DNA from: an uncultured Campylobacter sp.
GTDB taxonomy: Bacteria; Campylobacterota; Campylobacteria; Campylobacterales; Campylobacteraceae
Direction: 5' to 3'
Length of the DNA: 64,000 nt
NCBI RefSeq assembly: GCF_937959485.1
Contig: NZ_CALGPY010000009.1
Span: 1 to 64,000 of the forward strand
The stretch's first letter is position 1, and the number at the start of each line of letters is the position of its first letter. This document shows, one piece after another, positions 1-9,272 of the stretch. The position numbers and the translations under genes were made by a program. The notes beneath the pieces are model-generated. The model was not told where the DNA came from, did no database searches, and worked only from the letters and a program-made list of their open reading frames with translations.

Positions 1-1588
1 CCTTCGGTAGCCCCGGCATAAGCATTATCTTGCCGCAGACGGCGACGATGAAGCCCGCTCCCGTACGGATCTGAAGGTCTTTGACGCTGAGCTTAAAGCC
101 GCGCGCTCGCCCGAGCGCCTTGGCGTCGTCGCTGAAGCTATACTGCGTCTTTGCGATGCAGACGTTTAGCCGCTCAAGTCCCAAAGCCTTGATGTGCTGC
201 AGCGCCTTTTGCGCTTCGGGCTCAAAAACCACCTCGCTCGCGCCGTAAATTTTAGTAGCGATCTTTTCGATCTTGCTCGCCGTATCGTCGCTAAGCTCGT
301 AGGCAAACTTAAGCTCCTTAGCGCGCTCGCACTCATCTACTACGAGGCGGGCTAGCTCAAGCGCGCCCTCGCCACCTTTGGCGAAATTTTCGCAAATCGC
401 CATCTGCACGCCGCACTGCTTGCAGTAATCGCGTACGAAAGCGATCTCTTCGTCGCTATCGAAGCTGAAGCGATTAAGCGCCACGACCGGATTTAGCCCG
501 AAATTTTGTAAAATTTCAATATGCCCGCCTAAATTTACGATACCTCTTTGAAGCGCGGGCAGACCTGGGCTCGCGATACTTTCTTTATCCGCACCGCCGT
601 TGTATTTAAGCGAGCGGATCGTGCTAACCAGCACCGCGGCGTCCGGAGCGATGCCCGCGCGACGGCACTTGATGTCGATAAATTTCTCAGCCCCGAGCTC
701 GCTTCCAAAGCCCGCCTCCGTTACGGCGTAATCGGCAAGACTTAGAGCTAGCTTACTCGCCATTATAGAGTTGCAGCCGTGCGCGATATTTGCGAAGGGT
801 CCTCCGTGCACGAGCGCGGGCGTGTGCTCAAGGCTCTGGATGAGATTTGGCTTCATCGCGTCTTTTAGCAGGATCGCCACGGCATCCGCGCAGCCCAGAT
901 CGCGCACATATATCGGCTCTCCCCGCGTATCGTAGGCGACCATTATGTTTGCGATGTTTTCCTTAAGCTCGGCAAGATCGTTTGAGAGGCACAGAACCGC
1001 CATTATCTCGCTAGCCGCGGTGATATTAAAGCCGTCCTCGCGCTCTACTCCGTCGGTGCGCCCGCCCTGTCCTACGGTGATATGGCGCAGCGCGCGGTCG
1101 TTCATATCCATGCAGCGCTTCCATAAAATTTTATCGATCTTTAGCGGGTTTTCTTGATACAGCGAGTTATCTATGACCGCCGAAATGAGATTATTCGCGG
1201 AGGTTATCGCGTGAAAATCGCCGTTAAAGTGCAAATTTAGATCATCCATCGGCACCAGCTGCGAATATCCGCCGCCCGCAGCCCCGCCTTTGATACCAAA
1301 AACCGGCCCCAGCGACGGCTCGCGCAGCGCAAGACAGACGCTTTTGCCTAGACGCTTTAGCGCATCGGCTAGACCAATGGAGGTCGTAGTCTTGCCCTCG
1401 CCAAACGGCGTCGGATTGGTCGCCGTGACCAAAATAAGCTTCGAAGCGCGCGAGCGCGGCTTGATATTTAGCTTGGCTTTGTAGTGGCCGTACAGCTCGA
1501 TCTCATCCTCACTAAGCCCCAAATTTTTCGCAACGTTTGAAATTTTATCCGGCTTCGCCGCATTTGCTATTTCGATATCGCTCAACAT
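1..1588 (-). CDS. fhs: Formate--tetrahydrofolate ligase (3' end outside window)
   Basis: ATP-dependent ligase joining formate to tetrahydrofolate to make 10-formyl-THF for purine and fMet synthesis. The minus-strand frame is open from ATG at 1588 to the window edge, about 529 codons; the family is about 555 residues, so only the last ~25 residues are missing. The phosphate-binding loop (T/P-F-G-E-G-K-T-T) is at about residues 60-68, and the conserved glycine-rich stretch GIKGGAAGGGYSQ follows at about residue 100. A strong ribosome site (AAGGAGAG) precedes the ATG. It stands alone on this strand: the next gene upstream, xth, is separated by about 140 bp. Identity is clear from motifs along the whole length. 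Confidence 0.96.
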   Translation of the reverse strand, partial: MLSDIEIANAAKPDKISNVAKNLGLSEDEIELYGHYKAKLNIKPRSRASKLILVTATNPTPFGEGKTTTSIGLADALKRLGKSVCLALREPSLGPVFGIKGGAAGGGYSQLVPMDDLNLHFNGDFHAITSANNLISAVIDNSLYQENPLKIDKILWKRCMDMNDRALRHITVGQGGRTDGVEREDGFNITAASEIMAVLCLSNDLAELKENIANIMVAYDTRGEPIYVRDLGCADAVAILLKDAMKPNLIQSLEHTPALVHGGPFANIAHGCNSIMASKLALSLADYAVTEAGFGSELGAEKFIDIKCRRAGIAPDAAVLVSTIRSLKYNGGADKESIASPGLPALQRGIVNLGGHIEILQNFGLNPVVALNRFSFDSDEEIAFVRDYCKQCGVQMAICENFAKGGEGALELARLVVDECERAKELKFAYELSDDTASKIEKIATKIYGASEVVFEPEAQKALQHIKALGLERLNVCIAKTQYSFSDDAKALGRARGFKLSVKDLQIRTGAGFIVAVCGKIMLMPGLPK

Positions 1589-1729
1589 CTTCTCTCCTTA
1601 AATTTAAAATTTTATCGCGCAGCGTTTACGCACCGCCTCTTTAAATCTGCGCATTAGCTCGCGCCGCTATGCGCACCTTAATCCGCCAGCCGCGCAAGAT
1701 CAAAGCTTACGCTCCGAAATTTGCCCCGG

Positions 1730-2488
1730 CTAAATTTCGATCTCGATGCCCACGGGGCAGTGGTCGCTGCCCATCACGTCGCTTAGGATGAAAGCGTCCT
1801 TTAGCCGCGAGCGCAAATTTGCCGAGATGAAAAAATAATCGATCCGCCAGCCTACGTTTTTTGCGCGCGCGTTAAAGCGGTAGCTCCACCACGAGTAGGC
1901 GTCCCGCAGCTCGCCATGCACGGCACGGAAAGTGTCCACGAAGCCCGCCGCCTCCACTTCATCGAGCCACGCCCGCTCGATCGGCAAAAAGCCCGAGGTT
2001 TTGGAGTTTGCTTTGGGGTTTGCAAGATCTATCTCGCGGTGCGCGGTATTTACGTCGCCGCAAAATATCACCCCGAGCCCCTGCTCCGCGAGGCTGCGCG
2101 CATAGGCTAAGAATTTCGCGTAAAATTCCATCTTATAGGCTAGCCGCGCCTCGTCCTTTTGGCCGTTGGGAAAGTAGATATTAAAAAGCACGACATCGCC
2201 GAAGCGGTGCTGCAGCACGCGTCCTTCGTCGTCGGGAAAAAACAGCGCCTTGCTCGTCTCGCTTTTAAATTTCGCCAGGCTCGCCACGCCCGAATATCCC
2301 GCGCGCGCAGCGGAATTTAGATCGATCTGAGAAAATCCGAGCTCGTAAAGCCCTTTCGGAGCGTCCTTTTCGCTCACCTTGATCTCTTGCAAGCCCAAAA
2401 AATCGGGGTTTTGCTCCGCAAGCCATGCAAAGCCGTCTTTGCCGAGCACTGCGCGCAGTCCGTTTACATTCCAACTAATCAGTTTCAA
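1730..2488 (-). CDS. xth: Exodeoxyribonuclease III / AP endonuclease
   Basis: Mg-dependent exonuclease/AP endonuclease of base excision repair, 252 residues, full family length. Seen motifs: N-terminal ISWNVNGLRA, the catalytic-glutamate segment LGLQEIKV near residue 36, the GDVNTAH segment near residue 145 and the C-terminal GSDHCPVG block. The start is TTG at 2488 with an AAAGG ribosome site about 7 bp upstream; translation from it begins MKLISWNVNG, exactly as expected of the family. It is divergent from dgkA across a 67-bp region that carries the dgkA -10 element. Confidence 0.95.
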   Translation of the reverse strand: MKLISWNVNGLRAVLGKDGFAWLAEQNPDFLGLQEIKVSEKDAPKGLYELGFSQIDLNSAARAGYSGVASLAKFKSETSKALFFPDDEGRVLQHRFGDVVLFNIYFPNGQKDEARLAYKMEFYAKFLAYARSLAEQGLGVIFCGDVNTAHREIDLANPKANSKTSGFLPIERAWLDEVEAAGFVDTFRAVHGELRDAYSWWSYRFNARAKNVGWRIDYFFISANLRSRLKDAFILSDVMGSDHCPVGIEIEI

Positions 2489-2515
2489 ATTTAGCCTTTG
2501 GCCTGAAAATTTTGG

Positions 2516-2521
2516 TATGAT
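2516..2521 (+). promoter_or_regulatory. -10 element of dgkA (TATGAT)
   Basis: TATGAT lies 34 bp before the dgkA start codon, in the short xth-dgkA divergent region. No clear -35 box is seen, which is usual for Campylobacter sigma-70 promoters. Position and motif only. Confidence 0.4.
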
Positions 2522-2555
2522 TATACGAAATTTTGACTAAATTTAAAGGAAAATT

Positions 2556-2918
2556 ATGCGCAATCAGCCTAAATACCGATTTTTTGCCAACTGGGGCTAC
2601 GCGATGGCGGGTCTTTGCGAGATGCTTCGCAGCGAGCGTAGCTTCAGACTCGAGCTTTGCGTGTTCGTGCCGCTTCTGCTGTCGCTATTTTTTTGGAATT
2701 TCGGCGCGACTCTAAATCTATTTTTGATCTTCGGCGCGGTCTTTACGCTCACAACCGAGTGCATAAACTCCGCCATTGAGCGCGCGGTCGATCTTGCCAC
2801 GAGCGAAATCCACCCGCTAGCCAAGGGCGCCAAAGACACCGCAAGCACCGCCGTGATGATGAGCCTATTTCTCAACGCCGCGCTGTGGGGATACGCGCTT
2901 ATCGGTAAATTCTTTTAA
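2556..2918 (+). CDS. dgkA: Diacylglycerol kinase
   Basis: Small integral-membrane kinase that recycles diacylglycerol to phosphatidic acid. At 120 residues it is the usual prokaryotic DgkA size, with three predicted membrane segments. The signature TECINSAIERAVDL (family ExxNxAIE) and the KDTASTAV block (family KDxxSAAV) are both present. The ATG at 2556 follows an AAAGGA ribosome site. It is monocistronic: about 380 bp without a gene follow. Confidence 0.95.
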   Translation: MRNQPKYRFFANWGYAMAGLCEMLRSERSFRLELCVFVPLLLSLFFWNFGATLNLFLIFGAVFTLTTECINSAIERAVDLATSEIHPLAKGAKDTASTAVMMSLFLNAALWGYALIGKFF

Positions 2919-3298
2919 TCGCGTGATTGCAAATTTCGCGATAAAAGATTTAAATCGCTGCAACGCAGAGTTTTTTTGGCGAGTGCGGAATTTGCAAGCC
3001 ACTTGAGTCGTTGATCGTCCACGCCTGCAACCCAAACACGACCCTGCGTGATATTGAAATTTTAAAATCCGAAATTTGCTTTAAATTTAAACTCTCCTGT
3101 GCGCGAAAATTTTAATATTCGCTCGGCTCTTAAAATTTTAAAATAGCTTTTAAAAATTTCTATAGATAAATCATTCAAGCAAATTTTACGCCATAAAATT
3201 TTAGCTAAAAAATTATAATGACTTTCAAGATGCTTTAATACAATTTTCACTAAAATCACGCCGTCTTAATTAAAATAATTTTCAAGAAAAGGAAAATT
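2919..3298. other. Non-coding region upstream of the iron-uptake pair
   Basis: 380 bp with no convincing gene. The first part is mixed composition; from about 3060 it becomes strongly AT-rich and filled with AAATTT/AAAATTTT words. Two -10-like hexamers (TATAAT at 3214-3219 and TACAAT at 3239-3244) precede the gene at 3299. Given that the downstream genes are iron-uptake genes a Fur site is expected, but I could not find a good match to the 19-bp Fur consensus. Confidence 0.5.
3214..3219 (+). promoter_or_regulatory. -10-like element upstream of the PepSY gene
   Basis: A perfect TATAAT sits 80 bp before the TTG start at 3299 in AT-rich DNA. A second candidate, TACAAT at 3239-3244, is closer. 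Which is used cannot be told from sequence. Confidence 0.35.
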
Positions 3299-4399
3299 TT
3301 GTCTAAATCCTTTCACAAAATCTCGCGCAAATTTCATTTGTGGCTATCTTTGATATTTTGCATGCCCCTTATAATCGTATCCGCAAGCGGCTCGGTCTTA
3401 GTCTATGCGGAGCGGATCAATGAAGCTTTGCTGAAAGACAAGGTGTTTAGGACACAAGAAAGCGTGGCGAAATTCCCCGTTAGAATGAAATTCAGCGCCT
3501 TGCAATCCGAGATAAATTCCAAATTTAAAGAGTACGCGATCATGGGCTGGAGCATCGCGCAAGATGCTTCAAAGACCGATAAAATCAGACTTTTCTCGCA
3601 GAAGCTACAAAAGCAAGCCCTAATTTACCTGGACGCCTTTAGCGGCGAGATAAAAGGCGCGCCCATGCCGCGAGATGAGGGCTTTATCGGCGCGATAAAT
3701 AAACTGCACGCGGAGCTGTTTTTAGGTCGCGGCGGTAGAATTTTTGCAGGCGTTGTGGGGCTTAGCGCGCTACTTATCGGCATTAGCGGCTTTTTTATCT
3801 ACAAAAAATTTTGGCAAAACTTATTCTCGCTGAGGCTAGATCGGGCCATATATTTTATGCGCGGCGCTCACCGCCTAATCGGAGTCGCGAGCACTCCCGT
3901 AATGTTTGCTATAGCTATAAGCGGAGCATGGTGGGAGCTAAGGGCGGTAACTTACAAGCCGCTCGCAAATCCATGCGGCGCGGTCTTGCAGAATTTTAAG
4001 ACCGAGCAAAATTCCACCGTCGCGGCATCAAACGGAGCGGTAAGCATGAAAACGGCGCAAAATCTTGCGACGCTAGATGAGGCTTTAGCGCGGATAGCGG
4101 TTAAATTTAAAGAATTTCGCTCCACCTATATCGCCTTTCCGCTCTGTCCGGGCGGCGCTTTTACCGTATACGGCTTCGAGGCGGGGCAAAACCCGCTGCA
4201 AAGCCCTTACGCGAGCCGTATCACGATATCGGATGCAGGCGAAATTTTAAAAGCGGACTTTATAAACGATGCGGATTTTTCGGACAAACTTCAAGACGGC
4301 TTTCGTCGCGCCCATGCGGGCTCATACGGCGCAATAACGAAGCTTATATGGTTTTTAGCGGGGCTTGCGCCCCTGTTTTTAAGCATTTGCGGATTTTAA
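3299..4399 (+). CDS. PepSY-associated TM protein (iron-uptake membrane protein)
   Basis: 366-residue inner-membrane protein of the PepSY-TM family, often encoded beside TonB siderophore receptors and thought to act as a ferric-siderophore reductase or uptake partner. Seen: N-terminal membrane helix (residues ~12-33), a periplasmic PepSY-like part containing YLDAFSGEIKG, a central helix near 150-170, a HRLIGV(A)S histidine segment near 193 and a last helix at 350-366. Start is TTG at 3299, preceded by an AAAAGGA ribosome site. Odd: the frame stops inside the last helix (LSICGF), where relatives continue for a short cytoplasmic tail. Skipping one A near 4396 would give only a further YLKK before a stop, so little is lost. 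The TonB receptor follows 34 bp later, probably in one operon. Confidence 0.85.
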   Translation: MSKSFHKISRKFHLWLSLIFCMPLIIVSASGSVLVYAERINEALLKDKVFRTQESVAKFPVRMKFSALQSEINSKFKEYAIMGWSIAQDASKTDKIRLFSQKLQKQALIYLDAFSGEIKGAPMPRDEGFIGAINKLHAELFLGRGGRIFAGVVGLSALLIGISGFFIYKKFWQNLFSLRLDRAIYFMRGAHRLIGVASTPVMFAIAISGAWWELRAVTYKPLANPCGAVLQNFKTEQNSTVAASNGAVSMKTAQNLATLDEALARIAVKFKEFRSTYIAFPLCPGGAFTVYGFEAGQNPLQSPYASRITISDAGEILKADFINDADFSDKLQDGFRRAHAGSYGAITKLIWFLAGLAPLFLSICGF

Positions 4400-4433
4400 C
4401 CTTAAAAAATAGAAATTCTAAAAGGAGAAAGTT

Positions 4434-6569
4434 ATGAAGAAAGTATCTCTTTCGCTCGTAGTCGTATTAAATATGCTAACTTCACTTTATGCGGAAAATA
4501 ACGCCACTGCGAGCACCCCGGAGGACTTAGGCACCATAGAAGTGCAAGATACTCAAAAGCTCCGTCGCGACGACAGAGATTATGAGGCTAGAAAGCTCGT
4601 TAAAAGTACCACCAGGCTCGATCTTACGGCGAGAGAAACGCCCCAGTCTCTTACCGTGGTGACCGAAGCCAAGCTAAAAGATATGGGGATAACCGATTAT
4701 CAGGTGCTGATGCGAAATATCGCGGGCATTACGAGCGGGCGTATGGATGAGAGGCTCTATCCTACGGCGCGCGGATTTAGCATAGATTATTATCTGCTTG
4801 ATTCGATGCCTAGCTTCGGAGGTTTTAGCCTCGGGGCGAACGATTTAAATTTACTGCCATATGAGCGCGTTGAGGTAGTAAAGGGTGCGAACGGATTATT
4901 AGCAGGCGCAGGAAATCCTGCCGCGAGTTTAAATTTTATCCGTAAGCACGCAGATTCCACCATCCCAAAAGGTTATATAAGTCTAAACGGCGGCTCATAC
5001 GACAAATACGGGCTTAAAACTGATGTGCAAAGCCCGCTCAATCAAAGCGGTTCGGTGCGCGGACGCCTAGCGTTTATGCATGAACGATCGCACTCTTATA
5101 TGGACTATTACAATCGTCGCAATACTGCCGTTTATGGCGTATTAGATATCGATGTAACGGACGATTCAAGGCTGAGCTTTGGCTCATTTTATCAGACTCT
5201 ACGCCGACATGGCACGCGCTGGGGCGGAATGCCCGCGTTTAACTCGGACGGCACGCGCACGCACTTCGGCAAAAACAAAATTTTCTCTCAGCCTTGGACG
5301 CGATACGACATCTCTACGCTTGATTTTTATGCCGATTTTAAACAATATTTCTCAAACGAGGCGAGTTTAAGCTTGAGTTATTCGTTTCGTCGCGCTCATA
5401 CCGATTCAAATTTGCTCTATTATGGCGGCAGGGTAGGCCCTGGCGGCATCGGAAACGTCGCCGATCTTAGCGTTTATGCTAATAAGCGCGAAGAAAATAT
5501 CCACAACATCGACGCCTACGCAAATATCCCGTATGAGCTTTTCGAACAAGATCATGAATTTGTATTTGGTGTGATGTATAATCTTTACAAAAAAGGATCT
5601 GATAACGTAAGTAGCTACTGGAATAACCGAAATACTCCAGCAGGCCTTGCTTATGCCGCGCGTACTAGAATAAATTTTAACGACCTTCATATTGAAGATC
5701 CACGCTTACCGTATGTAGATCAAAATAATGCCGATCGAACTATTCAAAAAGCAATTTATGCCGCGAATAAACTCTCAATCACCGAGGATTTAAAGCTCTT
5801 ATTAGGAACGCGGATGAGTTACTATAAATATAAAATTACAGGTGGAGCAGATAATAGAAATTTTACCCGCGAAATTACTCCATATGCGGGGATCACCTAT
5901 GATTTAGACGATCATCATACCCTTTATGCAAGTTATACGAGTATTTTTAAACCTCAAACCTACAAGGACAAAAACAATAAATATCTTGATCCCATCCAAG
6001 GCAAGGACTACGAAGCGGGCATCAAAGGCGAGTATTTTGACGGCGATCTGCAAGCAAGCCTGGGCGTTTTTAAGATCATACAAGATAAGCTCGGCATCCG
6101 CACCGACGAATATATCACGGGCACAAATTCCTACGCTTACAGGCAGGGTCGCGGAGTAACCAGCAGGGGCTTTGAAGCGGATGTAAACGGTAAAATTACC
6201 GATGCGCTAAGCCTAAGCATGGGGCTAGCGCACTACAAAGCCAAAGACGCTGACGGCAATATCTACGCCAGCGACTCCTCCCGCACCAGCGCAAATCTTT
6301 TTGCAAAATATGAGATCGGCACATTTAGAATCGGTGCAGGCGCGATGTATCGCTCAAAGATTTATTCCGACTCGCCATACGGCAGGATCGAGCAGAAAGC
6401 TTACACGATTGCAAACGTAATGCTAGGCTACAAAGCGAGTAAAAACCTAGATGTGCAGCTAAACGTCGATAACATAACCGATAAGCGCTATTTCGAGGGT
6501 ATCGGTTCTAATCGAATGATCTACGGCGATCCGCGCACCTTCAATCTAAGCCTTACGTATAACTTTTGA
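4434..6569 (+). CDS. TonB-dependent siderophore receptor
   Basis: Outer-membrane gated channel for a ferric siderophore, 711 residues, normal length for FhuE/FpvA-like receptors. Seen: a Sec signal peptide (MKKVSLSLVVVLNMLTSLYA), a plug domain with the family sequence RETPQSLTVVTEAKLKDMG at about residues 67-85 and a PYERVEVVKGANGLL segment near 140-155, then a long beta-barrel ending in GDPRTFNLSLTYNF with the terminal aromatic residue typical of outer-membrane barrels. The ATG at 4434 follows AAAGGAGAAAG. It is paired with the PepSY protein just upstream. The ligand cannot be assigned; the family suggests a hydroxamate- or pyoverdine-like siderophore. Confidence 0.93.
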   Translation: MKKVSLSLVVVLNMLTSLYAENNATASTPEDLGTIEVQDTQKLRRDDRDYEARKLVKSTTRLDLTARETPQSLTVVTEAKLKDMGITDYQVLMRNIAGITSGRMDERLYPTARGFSIDYYLLDSMPSFGGFSLGANDLNLLPYERVEVVKGANGLLAGAGNPAASLNFIRKHADSTIPKGYISLNGGSYDKYGLKTDVQSPLNQSGSVRGRLAFMHERSHSYMDYYNRRNTAVYGVLDIDVTDDSRLSFGSFYQTLRRHGTRWGGMPAFNSDGTRTHFGKNKIFSQPWTRYDISTLDFYADFKQYFSNEASLSLSYSFRRAHTDSNLLYYGGRVGPGGIGNVADLSVYANKREENIHNIDAYANIPYELFEQDHEFVFGVMYNLYKKGSDNVSSYWNNRNTPAGLAYAARTRINFNDLHIEDPRLPYVDQNNADRTIQKAIYAANKLSITEDLKLLLGTRMSYYKYKITGGADNRNFTREITPYAGITYDLDDHHTLYASYTSIFKPQTYKDKNNKYLDPIQGKDYEAGIKGEYFDGDLQASLGVFKIIQDKLGIRTDEYITGTNSYAYRQGRGVTSRGFEADVNGKITDALSLSMGLAHYKAKDADGNIYASDSSRTSANLFAKYEIGTFRIGAGAMYRSKIYSDSPYGRIEQKAYTIANVMLGYKASKNLDVQLNVDNITDKRYFEGIGSNRMIYGDPRTFNLSLTYNF

Positions 6570-6789
6570 CCCAAATAGTCGCGGCGGAATTTATCTAGTG
6601 CTTAGCTCTAATAGAATTCCATCGCGACGCCATAGATAAATGGCAAATTAAGCCTAAATTTCGTAAAATCACCGCTAAGACGCGAGGTCGCGTAATACGT
6701 TATAAAGGCAAACGATGCAAAGTTCAACCTCATAAATCCCGCTAAATTTAAACCAAATCAACCACCAAATTTAAATTTAAGGCAGAATC

Positions 6790-8571
6790 ATGAAAAGACG
6801 AGATTTTCTAAAACTAGGTGCGCTAGCTGCGGCTTCAGCGCAGGCAAAACAATTTGACGCGGCGGCGCAGGCGATATTTGACGAGCAGATGGGGCTTTGC
6901 GCGAATAAATTTGGCGCATTTTACGTCCAAACCATCGGCGGTAGGGTCGTGGGCACAGAGCCATTTGAGGGCGACGCGATGCCAACGGTGCTAAACAACG
7001 CCCTAAGCGATCACATCCAAAACGAAACGCGCGTGAAATACCCATACGTGCGCAAAAGCTTCCTGGCTAGTCCCGCAGATCCAAAGCCGCAGCTTCGCGG
7101 CAAAGAGCCCTTCGTGCGCGTTAACTGGGACGAGGCGATAAAGCTAAGCGCTAAAATTTTAAAAGAAAACTTCGATAAATATGGCTCAGAAGCCATTTAC
7201 GGACAGCTTTATCAGTGGGGCAGCCTCGGTAAGGTCGGCCACTCGCAGCGCACCGCAAAACGCATGCTAAACGCGCTTGGCGGCTACGTGAGTGAGCTTG
7301 GCGGCTACTCATACGGCGCGGCGACGGCGTTTTTGCCTCACGTGACGGGCTCGATCGATCCGACTCACGCTCCGACGCGCTGGGAGGGTGTGGTAAAGGA
7401 GGCCAAAACGATCGTGTTTTGGGGCACGAATCCCGTCGTCTCAAACAAGATCGCTATCGGCGTACCGATGCACAACTCCTACGCCTACTACGAGATTATG
7501 AAGGATAAATTTAAAAAAGGCGAGATGAAAATTTACAGCGTGGACGTCTACCGCAACGAAACGGCGGAATATTTCGGCGCGGATTATCTTGCCGTGCGCC
7601 CTTGCACCGATACGGCGATGCTGATCGGGCTTTGCGAATATCTTTACGAAAACGGCCTTTACGACAAGGAATTTATAGAGCGCTACACGGTCGGGTTCGA
7701 TAAATTTAAGGATTATTTCACCGGCGCGAAAGACGGCGTGAAAAAAGATCTTGCGTGGGCGAGTAAAATTTGCGGCGTGAGCGAAAAGGAGCTAAAAAGC
7801 CTAGCCAATACGCTGGCTAAAAAAGACGCGCTTATAGTCACGGGCTACGCAATACAGCGCCAGCACCACGGCGAGATGGCGTACTGGGCGCTCATTACGC
7901 TAGCGGCGATGCTAGGCGACATCGGCAAGACGGGGCGCGGCTACGTGATGAACGATCAGATGCATAAAAACGCCGATATTAGCTTCATCGCGCCAAAGCT
8001 TCAGGCTTTTAATTCCGCGGTAAACGAAAAATACATCGCCCCGCGAGGCAAGCTAGCTAAGGCCAAATACCACGAGATACCAAACAGCAGGCTCATAGAC
8101 GCAATCATGGAACCGGGTAAGCAGATCGAACGCAACGGCAAAAAATACGTCATGCCGCACATCCGCGTGATGTTTAACGCCAACGGCTCGACCTTCACCC
8201 GCCACCAGGGCACCAACCGCGCGGTCGCGGCAATGCGCAAAATCGAAGCTATAATCACCACCGAGCCTTTTTGGACGAGTACGGCAAAGCTCAGCGACAT
8301 CGTGCTGCCAGCTGCTCTTGAGTGCGAGCGCACGGATATCGAGTTTGCAAACTCGACTAGCGAATACCTTTTTGCGATTAAGCCGCTAGTAAAGCCCGCG
8401 GGCGAGAGCAAGAGCGACTTTGAGATCGCGCGGCTCATCTGCGCGCAGTGGGGCGAGGAGTACGAGCAGGCCTTTAGCGAGGGCAAAACCGAGCTTGAGT
8501 GGGTGAAGGAAATCTACGCCGATGCAGTTCAAAAAGGCCGAAGGCATGGGCATAGCGATGCCGAAATTTGA
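6790..8571 (+). CDS. TorA/BisC-type molybdopterin oxidoreductase, N-terminal part (frameshifted)
   Basis: N-terminal 593 residues of a periplasmic bis-MGD reductase of the TMAO/biotin-sulfoxide/DMSO reductase group. Seen: twin-arginine signal KRRDFLKLGALAAASAQA; no iron-sulfur cysteine motif, typical of TorA/BisC; and GGYSYGAATAFLPHV at ~171-185, whose Ser174 matches the molybdenum-ligand serine of this group. The frame runs off into a non-homologous tail (KGRRHGHSDAEI) at 8536-8571, while the homologous sequence continues in the +1 frame at 8522. Removing one base from AAAAAGG (8531-8537) rejoins the halves as DAVQKAEGMGIAMPKF. Either a recent pseudogene, slippage at the A run, or a sequencing error. 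No TorC-like cytochrome gene lies beside it. Confidence 0.85.
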   Translation: MKRRDFLKLGALAAASAQAKQFDAAAQAIFDEQMGLCANKFGAFYVQTIGGRVVGTEPFEGDAMPTVLNNALSDHIQNETRVKYPYVRKSFLASPADPKPQLRGKEPFVRVNWDEAIKLSAKILKENFDKYGSEAIYGQLYQWGSLGKVGHSQRTAKRMLNALGGYVSELGGYSYGAATAFLPHVTGSIDPTHAPTRWEGVVKEAKTIVFWGTNPVVSNKIAIGVPMHNSYAYYEIMKDKFKKGEMKIYSVDVYRNETAEYFGADYLAVRPCTDTAMLIGLCEYLYENGLYDKEFIERYTVGFDKFKDYFTGAKDGVKKDLAWASKICGVSEKELKSLANTLAKKDALIVTGYAIQRQHHGEMAYWALITLAAMLGDIGKTGRGYVMNDQMHKNADISFIAPKLQAFNSAVNEKYIAPRGKLAKAKYHEIPNSRLIDAIMEPGKQIERNGKKYVMPHIRVMFNANGSTFTRHQGTNRAVAAMRKIEAIITTEPFWTSTAKLSDIVLPAALECERTDIEFANSTSEYLFAIKPLVKPAGESKSDFEIARLICAQWGEEYEQAFSEGKTELEWVKEIYADAVQKGRRHGHSDAEI

Positions 8572-9244
8572 TGAGTTTTGGCAAAAGGGCTACGTTAAAT
8601 TTGATCAAGTAGACGAGAAAAAGAGATACTTCACAAACTACTCAGACTTCCGCGCCGATCCCGAGAAAAACGCGCTAAAAACACCATCGGGCAAGATCGA
8701 GCTCTACTCCGAAGCGATCGAAAAGCTAGGCTATGCCGACTGCCCGCCGCACGCGACGTGGATGGAGCCGTTTGAGTGGCTGGGCGGCGACGTGAGCAAG
8801 TATCCTATCGCCATCAGCGGCGCGCACTCTAAATTTAGGCTCCACTCGCAGCTAAACAACTCACTCATCCGCAACTACGCCGAGATCGCAAACCGCGAAC
8901 CCGCACTCATTAGCCCCGCCACGGCAAAGGCGCGCGGCATAAAAACGGGCGACGTGGTAAGGATCTACAACGACCGAGGCGAGATCCTCTGCGGCGCGCT
9001 GGTAAGCGAGCGAGCGCAAGATAACGTCGTGATCGTGAGCGAGGGCGCGTGGTACGACCCCGCCGTCTGGGGCGAGAAAAGCCTATGCAAACACGGCAAC
9101 ATAAACGTGCTAACCAAGGACGTGCCCAGCTCGCAGCTATCGCAAAGCAACACCGCGCACACGAGCATGGTGCAGATCGAGAAATTTAAAGGCGAACTGC
9201 CGAGCGTAACGGCATTTGATAGGCCCGCGACAATAGAGGCTTAG
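8522..9244 (+). CDS. TorA/BisC-type molybdopterin oxidoreductase, C-terminal part (frameshifted)
   Basis: The remaining ~235 residues of the enzyme begun at 6790, in the +1 frame. It contains the C-terminal molybdopterin-dinucleotide-binding domain: LKTPSGKIELYSEAI, then SGAHSKFRLHSQLNN, then the IKTGDVVRIYNDRGEILCGA strand region. The apparent ATG at 8522 has no ribosome site and lies within the overlap, so it is unlikely to be a genuine translation start. Treat 6790-9244 as one gene, whole only if the frameshift near 8531-8537 is an error or is suppressed. Confidence 0.82.
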   Translation: MQFKKAEGMGIAMPKFDEFWQKGYVKFDQVDEKKRYFTNYSDFRADPEKNALKTPSGKIELYSEAIEKLGYADCPPHATWMEPFEWLGGDVSKYPIAISGAHSKFRLHSQLNNSLIRNYAEIANREPALISPATAKARGIKTGDVVRIYNDRGEILCGALVSERAQDNVVIVSEGAWYDPAVWGEKSLCKHGNINVLTKDVPSSQLSQSNTAHTSMVQIEKFKGELPSVTAFDRPATIEA

Positions 9245-9272
9245 CGTGTTTTCTAGCTCTTGCGCCAAAGCC

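Noticed and set aside
3060..3298. Fur box in front of the siderophore-uptake genes
   Set aside because: AT-rich segments such as GATAAATCATTC look partly similar but do not reach a good 19-bp match; not reported as a site.
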